Below, piece by piece: positions 55,025-62,727 of a DNA stretch of 64,000 nucleotides; the first letter of the stretch is position 1; each line of letters starts with the position of its first letter. The notes under the pieces were generated by a model. It was not told the origin of the DNA, ran no database searches, and worked only from the letters and a program-made list of their open reading frames with translations. Source of the stretch: Pikeienuella piscinae (GTDB lineage: Bacteria; Pseudomonadota; Alphaproteobacteria; Rhodobacterales; Rhodobacteraceae); the NCBI RefSeq assembly GCF_011044155.1, contig NZ_CP049056.1, forward strand, positions 2,728,001-2,792,000, read 5' to 3'. Made by a program: the position numbers and the translations under genes.

Positions 55025-55090
55025 ACCGACGATTGCTTTTCATGTTCATGTCGCGATGATCCGCCGAAAAGCCATGCGGAGGATGCGGAG

Positions 55091-56716
55091 ATGAACCGAT
55101 CACCCTATGAGACTGGACTTGACCGGAGGGAGGCTAATTTTCAGCCGCTCTCGCCGCTCTCGTTTCTCTCTCGCGCCGCGCTGGTCAATCCCGACAAGAC
55201 CGCGATCATCCACGGTGCGCTTCGCCGGAGCTACGCGGAGTTCTACGCCCGCGCGCGCCAGCTCGGCTCGGCCCTCGCGGCGAAGGGAATCCGCAAGAAT
55301 GATACGGTCGCCGCGCTGCTCCTGAACACCCCGGCGATGCTGGAGGCGCATTACGGGGTTCCGATGGCCGGCGCGGTGCTCAACGCGCTCAACACGAGGC
55401 TCGACCCGGCGACCGTCGCCTTCATCCTCAACCATGGCGAGGCCAAGGTCCTGATCTTCGACAGCGAGCTTGCGCCCGTGGTCTCGAAAGCGCTTGAGAG
55501 CGTCAGGACGCCCCCGCTGCTCATCGAGTACGCCGATCCAGAGAGCGGCGTCGCGCCGGCCCTCGGCGTCGCGGATTACGAGGAATTCATCGCCGCCGGC
55601 GACCCTGAGTTCGCCTGGTCGCCGCCCGATGACGAATGGGACGCGATCGCGCTCAATTACACTTCCGGCACCACCGGAGATCCGAAGGGGGTCGTCTATC
55701 ATCATCGCGGCGCCGCGCTTCTCGCCACCGGAAACGCGCTGCATACGGGCATGAACGCCGACAGCGTCTATCTCTGGACGCTGCCGATGTTCCATTGCAA
55801 CGGCTGGTGCTTTCCCTGGACCGTTTCTGCGGTGATGGGAACGCATGTCTGCCTCAGGGCGGTCAGGGCGGCGCCGATTTTCGACGCGTTGGCCGATCAT
55901 GGCGTCACACATCTATGCGGCGCGCCGATCGTAATGCAGACCTTGCTCAACGCGCCTGCGGCTTCGAAACGCGATTTTTCGCAAAGGGCCGCCTTTCTCA
56001 CCGCCGCAGCGCCGCCGCCGGAAACCGTGCTCGCGGCGATGGGCGACGCGGGGTTCGAGGTCACGCATCTCTACGGCCTGACCGAATGCTACGGTCCTTC
56101 CGTCATCAACGAATGGAAACCGGAATGGAGCGCCCTGGCGGCCGATGAGCAGGCGGCGAAGAAGGCGCGCCAGGGCGTGCGTTACCTAGCGCTCGACGAT
56201 CTGGCGGTGATGGACCCGGAGTCGATGGCCGCCACCCCCGCCGACGGCGAAACCATCGGCGAGGTGATGATGCGCGGCAATGTGGTGATGAAGGGCTATC
56301 TGAAGAATGAACCGGCGACCGAAGCGGCGCTGAAGGGCGGCTGGTTCCATACCGGCGATCTCGGCGTTCTTCATCCGGACGGTTACATTCAGCTTAAGGA
56401 TCGGGCCAAGGACATCATCATTTCGGGCGGCGAAAACATCTCTTCGATCGAGATCGAGGATGCGCTTTTCCGGCATCCGGCCGTCGCCGCCTGCGCCGTG
56501 GTCGCGCGCCCCGACGAGAAATGGGGCGAGACACCCTGCGCCTTCGTCGAATTGAAACCGGGAGCGACCGCGACCGAGGCCGAACTGATCGCCTTCGCCC
56601 GCGAACGGCTCGCCGGCTTCAAGACGCCGAAGACGGTAGTCTTTCAGGACCTTCCGAAAACTTCCACCGGAAAGGTGCAAAAGTTCGAACTCAGGAGGCT
56701 GGCGCGGGCGCTTTGA
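55091..56716 (+). CDS. Acyl-CoA synthetase (AMP-forming)
   Basis: A 541-residue ANL-superfamily ligase that makes an acyl-CoA via an adenylate. AMP-binding YTSGTTGDPKGVVYHH near residue 190, PMFHCNGWCFPWT, YGLTECYGPS, the hinge DRAKDIIISGGENISS and the catalytic lysine in STGKVQKFELR are all present. The type NFQPLSPLSFLSRAA near the start is shared with medium-chain and methylthio-propionate-type ligases, so the acid is not certain. GGAGGATGCGGAG precedes the ATG. The TPP-enzyme gene follows 69 bp later. Confidence 0.9.
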   Translation: MNRSPYETGLDRREANFQPLSPLSFLSRAALVNPDKTAIIHGALRRSYAEFYARARQLGSALAAKGIRKNDTVAALLLNTPAMLEAHYGVPMAGAVLNALNTRLDPATVAFILNHGEAKVLIFDSELAPVVSKALESVRTPPLLIEYADPESGVAPALGVADYEEFIAAGDPEFAWSPPDDEWDAIALNYTSGTTGDPKGVVYHHRGAALLATGNALHTGMNADSVYLWTLPMFHCNGWCFPWTVSAVMGTHVCLRAVRAAPIFDALADHGVTHLCGAPIVMQTLLNAPAASKRDFSQRAAFLTAAAPPPETVLAAMGDAGFEVTHLYGLTECYGPSVINEWKPEWSALAADEQAAKKARQGVRYLALDDLAVMDPESMAATPADGETIGEVMMRGNVVMKGYLKNEPATEAALKGGWFHTGDLGVLHPDGYIQLKDRAKDIIISGGENISSIEIEDALFRHPAVAACAVVARPDEKWGETPCAFVELKPGATATEAELIAFARERLAGFKTPKTVVFQDLPKTSTGKVQKFELRRLARAL

Positions 56717-56785
56717 GCGCCCGGTCGGCTTGATCCGGCGCCGGCCTCTCTCTACGACCGTCTCCGGTCCAGTGAGGAGGAACGG

Positions 56786-58330
56786 ATGAACGGTGCGGAA
56801 AGTCTGGTGCGCACGCTGCTGGCGGCGGGCGTCGATCATTGCTTCACCAATCCCGGCACCTCTGAGATGCATTTCGTCGCCGCCCTGGACGGAGCGGCGG
56901 AGATGCGCTCCGTGCTCGCGCTTCAGGAAGGCGTCGCCACCGGCGCGGCGGACGGGTACTGGCGCATGGCGGGGCGGCCCGCTTCAACGCTTCTGCATCT
57001 CGGCCCCGGCCTCGCTAACGGCCTCTCCAACCTCCACAACGCGAAAAAGGCCGGCTCGGGCGTCGTGAACATCGTCGGAGAGCACGCCACCGCGCATATC
57101 GCGCTCGACGCGCCACTGACGGCGGATATCGAGGGGATCGCGCGACCGGTTTCCGACTGGGTGCGCACGACCCGCGCCGCCGCCGATGTCGGCGCCGATG
57201 CGGCGGCGGCCGTCAGGGCCGCTTCGGGCGCGGCCCCGGTCGTGGCCACGCTGATCCTGCCGGGCGACGCCGCGTGGAGCGAGGGCGGCGTCGTCGCCGC
57301 TCCGGAGGCCCTCGAAGCGCCGCGCGCGGTGCCGGAGGCCGCGGTGACGGCCGCCGCGGAGGCGCTTCGCAAACCCGGCGCACTCCTTCTCCTAGGCCCC
57401 GGAGCGCTAGATGAGGCGGCGCTGGCCGACGCCGGACGGATCAGCGCCGCCACCGGATGCGGGCTGATGACGGAGTGGTCGAACGCGCGCCTCGCGCGCG
57501 GCGCCGGGATCGTCGCCGTTGCGCGCGTGCCCTATCCGGTCGATCAGGCGGTGGAGGTGCTGAGGCCCTATCGGCGCATCGTCCTCGCCGGGGCGAAGCG
57601 CCCGGTCGCCTTCTTCGCGTATCCCGACAAGCCCGGCGTCCTGACTCAGCCCGGAACGGTGTTTGACGAACTCGGGAGCGCCGGGGATGACATCGCCGGC
57701 GCGCTTCGGGCGCTGGTGGAGGCGCTTGGCGCCGGTGGCGCAATTCCCAAAGGGATCGCCGCCGCCGCGCGGCCCGCCATTCCAGAAGGAGCGGCGACAC
57801 CCGAGAGCATCGCCGCCGTTCTCGGCGCGACGCTGCCGGAGGGCGCGGTCGTCGTCGATGAAGGCGTCACCACCGGGCGCGGTTTCTTCGGCGCGACGGC
57901 CGGGGCGCCGCCGCATCACTGGCTCAACAATCGCGGCGGCTCGATCGGCTACGGCATGCCGGTCGCCATCGGCGCCGCCATGGCCGCGCCGGGGCGCAAG
58001 GTGATCGCGCTGGTCGGCGACGGCAGCGCGATGTACACGCCGCAGGCGCTCTGGACCATGGCGCGCGAGGGGCTCGACGTCACCGTCCTGATCTTCGCCA
58101 ATCGGAATTACGCGATTCTCAGGGGCGAGCTGACAAATGTCGGCGTCGCCAATCCGGGCCCGCGCGCGCTTTCGATGCTGAGCCTCGATCACCCGGCGCT
58201 GGAATGGACGCATCTCGCCCGCGGCATGGGCGTGGAGGCCGAACGGGTCGAAACCGCGCCTGAGCTGGCGGCGGCGGTGAAGGCGGGTCTGGCCTCCGAA
58301 GGGCCGTATCTGGTCGAGGTGATGATCTGA
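56786..58330 (+). CDS. Acetolactate-synthase-like TPP enzyme
   Basis: A 514-residue thiamine-pyrophosphate enzyme of the acetolactate synthase/benzoylformate decarboxylase family. The N-terminal PYR domain has the catalytic glutamate in LALQEGVATGAADGY. The C-terminal TPP site is GDGSAMYTPQALWTM with LIFANRNYAIL. It is shorter than IlvB (usually 560 or more), has no small-subunit gene nearby, and lies next to an acyl-CoA ligase. Conversion of a 2-keto acid is likely, but branched-chain synthesis is not implied. GAGGAGGAACGG precedes the ATG. Confidence 0.82.
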   Translation: MNGAESLVRTLLAAGVDHCFTNPGTSEMHFVAALDGAAEMRSVLALQEGVATGAADGYWRMAGRPASTLLHLGPGLANGLSNLHNAKKAGSGVVNIVGEHATAHIALDAPLTADIEGIARPVSDWVRTTRAAADVGADAAAAVRAASGAAPVVATLILPGDAAWSEGGVVAAPEALEAPRAVPEAAVTAAAEALRKPGALLLLGPGALDEAALADAGRISAATGCGLMTEWSNARLARGAGIVAVARVPYPVDQAVEVLRPYRRIVLAGAKRPVAFFAYPDKPGVLTQPGTVFDELGSAGDDIAGALRALVEALGAGGAIPKGIAAAARPAIPEGAATPESIAAVLGATLPEGAVVVDEGVTTGRGFFGATAGAPPHHWLNNRGGSIGYGMPVAIGAAMAAPGRKVIALVGDGSAMYTPQALWTMAREGLDVTVLIFANRNYAILRGELTNVGVANPGPRALSMLSLDHPALEWTHLARGMGVEAERVETAPELAAAVKAGLASEGPYLVEVMI

Positions 58331-58488
58331 GCGCGGTTTAGGCGGACCTGATCGGCAGCTTCAAACCGTCGGGCGCTATCCGCAAGATCCCGGATCGGGT
58401 TCCGGGACCAGCCGATTGGCCCCGCCGACCTTGCGCCGTCGCCGCCGTCGCGATTGCCGAGGTCGGGGGCTTCGCCTATGCCCTTTCC

Positions 58489-59892
58489 ATGACGCACGAA
58501 TCGATCAACGACCCCGATGCCGCCGTCGCCGCGCTCCGCCGTCTTTACGAGGCGGAGACGAGCCGGCTTCGTGATAGCTTCGCCGCTTTCGCGCGTGGCG
58601 AGCGGCTCGATGCGCCCGTCACCGGCTTCTATCCGCGTCTCGCGGTCAAGGTGGAGACGGCTCTGCCGCATCCGCCGGCGCAGTCCTTCGGTTTCTGCGA
58701 CGCCGCCGGGCGCTTCGAGACGACGATCACCCGGCCCGATCTCTTCGAATCATATCTGCTTGTTCAACTGCGCGAACTCGCCGCCAATCACGCATGCGGA
58801 TTCGAGGTCGGGCTTTCCGATATGAAGCTGCCGATCCATTTCGCCTATCCCGACGGGCTGAACCTCGAAGGCGCGATCAGCGTCGACCAGCTCGCCGATT
58901 TCAGTCGGCTGTTCGATGCGCCTGACCTGGCGACGATGGATGACCAGCACGTAAACGGCGAGATCGATTATATCGGCGCGACCACGAGGCCGCTTTCGCT
59001 CTTCAGCGCGCCGCGGGTCGACTATTCCCTGCACCGGCTCAGCCATTACACCGGCACCGGGGCGGAGCATTTCCAGAACTTCGTGCTCTTCACCAATTAC
59101 CAGTTCTATGTCGACGGTTTCCGGCGGATGGCCGAGGAGAGGGTCGCCGACCCCGACAGCGGCTATGACGCGTTCGTGGAGCCGCGCCCGGCTCATCACC
59201 CGCCGCAAATGCCGGCCTTTCACCTGAAACGGCCGGACCATGACGGCATCACGTTGATCAATATCGGCGTCGGCCCGTCCAACGCAAAGACGATGACCGA
59301 CCATGTCGCCGTGCTGCGTCCGTCGGCCTGGGTCATGCTCGGTCATTGCGCCGGTCTCCGGCGCACGCAGCGGCTTGGCGATTATGTGCTGGCGCACGGG
59401 TATGTGCGCGACGATCATGTCCTGGACGCCGACCTGCCGGTCTGGGTGCCGATCCCGGCGCTCGCCGAAGTGCAGCAATCGCTGGAGGGCGCGGTGAGCG
59501 AAGTCGCGGGCGTCGCGGCGGACGAGTTGAAACAGGTGATGCGCACGGGCACCGTCGCCTCGATCGACAACCGGAACTGGGAGCTGCGCGACCAGTCGGA
59601 GCCGATCCGCCGCTTTAGCCAGTCGCGCGCCATCGGCCTCGACATGGAGAGTGCGACGATCGCCGCCAACGGCTTTCGCTTTCGCGTGCCCTACGGCACG
59701 CTCCTCGTCGTCTCCGACCGGCCGATGCATGGCGAGCTGAAGCTGCCGGGCATGGCCTCGGAGTTCTATCGCCGGCAGGTGGACCGGCATCTGGCCATCG
59801 GGGTGCGGGCAATGGAGCTGCTGCGGGCGATGCCGACCGTCCGGCTCCACAGCCGCAAGCTGAGAAGCTTCAACGAAGTTCCTTTCCAGTAG
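58489..59892 (+). CDS. amn: AMP nucleosidase
   Basis: Amn hydrolyses AMP to adenine and ribose 5-phosphate. The 467-residue protein has the N-terminal regulatory domain (GFYPRLAVKVE, PDLFESYLLVQLREL) and a C-terminal nucleoside-phosphorylase fold with HAPHHPPQMPAF-like text (PAHHPPQMPAFHL), INIGVGPSNAKTMTDH and GLDMESATIAANGFRFR, the substrate-binding Glu in MESAT. It probably manages adenylate pools. The start has only a weak ribosome site. The sulfotransferase-like gene begins 12 bp after its stop. Confidence 0.9.
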   Translation: MTHESINDPDAAVAALRRLYEAETSRLRDSFAAFARGERLDAPVTGFYPRLAVKVETALPHPPAQSFGFCDAAGRFETTITRPDLFESYLLVQLRELAANHACGFEVGLSDMKLPIHFAYPDGLNLEGAISVDQLADFSRLFDAPDLATMDDQHVNGEIDYIGATTRPLSLFSAPRVDYSLHRLSHYTGTGAEHFQNFVLFTNYQFYVDGFRRMAEERVADPDSGYDAFVEPRPAHHPPQMPAFHLKRPDHDGITLINIGVGPSNAKTMTDHVAVLRPSAWVMLGHCAGLRRTQRLGDYVLAHGYVRDDHVLDADLPVWVPIPALAEVQQSLEGAVSEVAGVAADELKQVMRTGTVASIDNRNWELRDQSEPIRRFSQSRAIGLDMESATIAANGFRFRVPYGTLLVVSDRPMHGELKLPGMASEFYRRQVDRHLAIGVRAMELLRAMPTVRLHSRKLRSFNEVPFQ

Positions 59893-59904
59893 ATCGATGG
59901 CCTT

Positions 59905-60789
59905 ATGAAGACCGGCAGCCGCCCGCCGCTGATCGTGCATCTCGGCCCGCACCGCACCGCCAGCACCAGCGCGCAACGCGCCATCAGGGCGTATCTCGCC
60001 GACGGGGGGGCGGATGACCTCGCATTCGTCGGGCCGGGCGCGCTCCGCCCGGCGCTGCCCTGGACGATGCGCGCGCTCGCCGCGGCGCCCGGGCTCTGGC
60101 GTCTCGCGACGCCGGCCCTTCTGGCCATGACCGCGCCCGCCGCACGCACGGTCGTCACCTCCCGGCGCACCCGCCGCGTGATCTCGGAGGAATGCCTGCT
60201 CGGCGCGATGACGGAATGCCTTTTGAGCCCGCGTGGAATTTATCCGGATGCGGCGCGGCGGCTTCGGGCGTTGAAACGGATGATCGGCCGGCGTGAGGCG
60301 AAGCTGGTGCTGACGGTGCGCGCCTATGACGACTGGTTCGTCAGCCTCTATTCCTGGTCGCTGTTGCATCGGAAATTGCCGCCTGCGCCGGCGCTCGCCC
60401 GCGCATGGGCGGGGCGGGCGCGCGGCTGGCCGGATCTCGTCAGAGAGATCGAGGCGGTTTTTGGATCCTGCGAGATCATCGAATTCGGCTCGCTCAAGCG
60501 CGATCCGGGCGCGATCGTGCGCGCGCTGATTGGCGAGGCGATCGATATTCGCCATGCCGGCGCCTCGCTTTCCGCCGCGGGGCTGGCGGAGGTGGAGGCG
60601 CGCAGGCGTCAGGGCGAGAGGGTCGGGATCGGGGATCTCGGCGAGATCAGGAGCCGGCGCCGGAATGAAGCGCCGCTTGATCCGTTCGACGAGGAAACCC
60701 GCGCCCGGCTGCGCGAACGCTATGCGCGCGATCTCGCCCTCATCGGCGTGACGGCGCCCGCCTATTCCGGCAGGGCGACAAGCACGTAG
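59905..60789 (+). CDS. Sulfotransferase-like protein
   Basis: A 294-residue protein with IVHLGPHRTASTSAQRAI near residue 9, the 5'-phosphosulfate (PAPS)-binding loop pattern of bacterial sulfotransferases, and VLTVRAYDDWFVSLYSW as the 3'-phosphate region. It may sulfate a small molecule or glycan, but many such Rhodobacterales proteins are uncharacterised. It lies directly downstream of amn, probably co-transcribed. Its 3' end overlaps the convergent ABC-transporter substrate-binding gene by 28 bp. Confidence 0.7.
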   Translation: MKTGSRPPLIVHLGPHRTASTSAQRAIRAYLADGGADDLAFVGPGALRPALPWTMRALAAAPGLWRLATPALLAMTAPAARTVVTSRRTRRVISEECLLGAMTECLLSPRGIYPDAARRLRALKRMIGRREAKLVLTVRAYDDWFVSLYSWSLLHRKLPPAPALARAWAGRARGWPDLVREIEAVFGSCEIIEFGSLKRDPGAIVRALIGEAIDIRHAGASLSAAGLAEVEARRRQGERVGIGDLGEIRSRRRNEAPLDPFDEETRARLRERYARDLALIGVTAPAYSGRATST

Positions 60790-61622
60790 AGAAACGCGGC
60801 GAGTTCCGAAAGCTGGAACTCGCCGAGCGCGACATCGATATCGTCAAAGACCGTCCGGTCGAGGAATGCGGTGGAGAGCCCGCGATCGACCTCCAGCCGC
60901 AACCGCCGCTCGCCCGCCTTCATCGCCAGCGAATAAGGTTCATAGGAGAACTGATCCTCGATCACTCGGATCGGAATCAGTCGATCCTCCCGCTTGAGAA
61001 CGTCGAGCTGGTGCAGGAGAAGCCCCTGATCGCCGAAATAGACGTCGATCTCGCCGCGGCCCAGCGCCTCCAGCCCCTTCCGATGCGATTCGAACTCGAT
61101 GATGGGCGAGCCGCCCGGCTCTCCCCAGTGGCGGGCCATGGCGACGCCGGTCGTGCCGTTCAGCGCGCCAACCGGCTCGCCGGCGAGCGCTTCGATCTCC
61201 TGAACGCCATCGCGGCGAAGCGCGGCGCCGATGCCGTCCATGAAATATGGGATCGAGAAATCCAGCGTCTCGCGCCGAGAGAGCGAGGCGGTCATCGGCC
61301 CGCAATGAAGATCGACCCGCCCGTCGAGCAGCGCGTCGAACCGCGTTTCGGAGTCGACGGTCACGAATTCCAGCGCCAGCGATTCCCGCCCGAGGCGCGC
61401 CGCGATGGAATCTGCGACGCGCTTGCAAAGCGCGATGGCGAGGCCGGCCGGCTCGCCATTCTCGTCTCGATAGGAAAACGGCGCGGAAGCTTCGCGCACG
61501 CCAAGGCGGATGACGCCGCTCTCTTCGATCTGGTCCAGAGCGTCGGCGAGGACGGGCGGCGCCGCGAGGACGCCAAAGAGGGCGACCGGAATGACAAGGC
61601 GAAAGGCGGAAAATATGCGCAT
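60762..61622 (-). CDS. Amino-acid-type ABC transporter substrate-binding protein
   Basis: A 286-residue periplasmic binding protein of the SBP_bac_3 type. It has a Sec signal (FRLVIPVALFGVLAAPPVLA), GVIRLGVREASAPFSYRDE, VDLHCGPMTASLSRRETLDF and SYEPYSLAMKAGERRL. The C-terminus has a hydrophobic tail (LAAFLYVLVALPE), which is unusual. It would bind an amino acid or similar solute. No permease or ATPase gene is next to it. GGAGCCCC precedes the ATG. The gene converges with the sulfotransferase-like gene. Confidence 0.85.
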   Translation of the reverse strand: MRIFSAFRLVIPVALFGVLAAPPVLADALDQIEESGVIRLGVREASAPFSYRDENGEPAGLAIALCKRVADSIAARLGRESLALEFVTVDSETRFDALLDGRVDLHCGPMTASLSRRETLDFSIPYFMDGIGAALRRDGVQEIEALAGEPVGALNGTTGVAMARHWGEPGGSPIIEFESHRKGLEALGRGEIDVYFGDQGLLLHQLDVLKREDRLIPIRVIEDQFSYEPYSLAMKAGERRLRLEVDRGLSTAFLDRTVFDDIDVALGEFQLSELAAFLYVLVALPE

Positions 61623-61692
61623 GATCGGGGCTCCGTTCCGGATCTCTCCCCCGAATCATAACCCATTCTCTACGGCCTGCGCATTTTTTGCG

Positions 61693-62643
61693 TCAGGACG
61701 CCCCGCCGGAGGCGGTCGGCGACGGTCCGGCCGTGGGGATCGTCGCCTTGCCCTTCGACTTCATTTCTCGAATGGCGATATACCACGCCGAACAGACGAT
61801 GATTCCCGCGCCGACGACGACATAGGCGTCCACCCCCTCGTCGAAGAAGGCGGCGCCGAGGATCGTCGCCCAGACGATCTGCAGGAAGATGACCGGCTGC
61901 GTCACGGTGATCGGCGCACATTGATAGGCGCGGGTCAGCGCGTAATGCCCGGCTGTCGCGACCAGCGCGACCAGCGCCAACCAGAGCACGTCATGCAGAC
62001 TGGGCGGGCGCCAGTCCGCGAGGGCGAAGGGCAGCAGCGTCAACGTGCTGACGAGCGAAAGCATCGCGACGATCTCCGTCGGTCGTGTCTCGTTCGTCAG
62101 CATTTTCGCGAATATGAACGATGCTGCGAAGAGCGGTCCGGCGGCGATCTGCGCGAGTTGCCCCAGACCGATCTCCTGAAACCCCGGACGAAGAATAATG
62201 AGGACGCCCATGAGCCCGGCCAGAACGGCGACGATGCGGCGGGCGCGAAGGCGCTCGCCGAGAATGAATGCGGCGAGGATGGTGACGAGGATCGGCTGCA
62301 CATAGCTCAGCGCCGTCACCTCGGCGATCGGGATCCGCGCCATCGCGTAGAACCACAGGATGACGCCGACCCCATGAACCAGCCCGCGCCCCGCATATAG
62401 CCCCCAGACCCGCCGTGAGGGCGGCCGGCGGAAAACGCCGATCAGGGCCGGCGAGACGAGAAGGAACCCAAGCGCGTAACGGATGAATGCGGTCTCCGCA
62501 GCCGGAAGGCTTGAGCCCAGATAGCGGACGATGCCGGTCATGGCGACGAAGAGAAGCCCCGAAAGAAGCATCCAGGCGACGCCCGCGGCGATGTTCTCGA
62601 CCCGAGCGAACGGCGCGGGGAGCGTCTTGTCAACGACCGCCAT
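61693..62643 (-). CDS. EamA/DMT-family transporter
   Basis: A 316-residue drug/metabolite transporter with about ten membrane spans in two EamA repeats: VAWMLLSGLLFVAMTGIVRYL and GLYAGRGLVHGVGVILWFYA early, and YSRAYQCAPITVTQPV-like repeat signatures (YALTRAYQCAPITVTQPVIF) in the second half. Such proteins export amino acids or metabolites. GAAAGG precedes the ATG. It is divergent from the amidase gene, with 84 bp between the starts, and lies 70 bp upstream of the ABC-transporter substrate-binding gene's start, on the same strand. Confidence 0.88.
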   Translation of the reverse strand: MAVVDKTLPAPFARVENIAAGVAWMLLSGLLFVAMTGIVRYLGSSLPAAETAFIRYALGFLLVSPALIGVFRRPPSRRVWGLYAGRGLVHGVGVILWFYAMARIPIAEVTALSYVQPILVTILAAFILGERLRARRIVAVLAGLMGVLIILRPGFQEIGLGQLAQIAAGPLFAASFIFAKMLTNETRPTEIVAMLSLVSTLTLLPFALADWRPPSLHDVLWLALVALVATAGHYALTRAYQCAPITVTQPVIFLQIVWATILGAAFFDEGVDAYVVVGAGIIVCSAWYIAIREMKSKGKATIPTAGPSPTASGGAS

Positions 62644-62727
62644 GGAGACCTTTCGAGGATGTGAACGACAAGACTAGCGGCGGCGCGCTTCCGGCGCCAT
62701 GGTCTCGGTGACATGGGAGGGCTGCGC

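Noticed and set aside
58750-60555. A 601-codon minus-strand frame over amn and the sulfotransferase-like gene
   Set aside because: It is the antisense of two well-supported plus-strand genes, has Arg/His-rich low-complexity text and no family motif. It arises from the high GC content.
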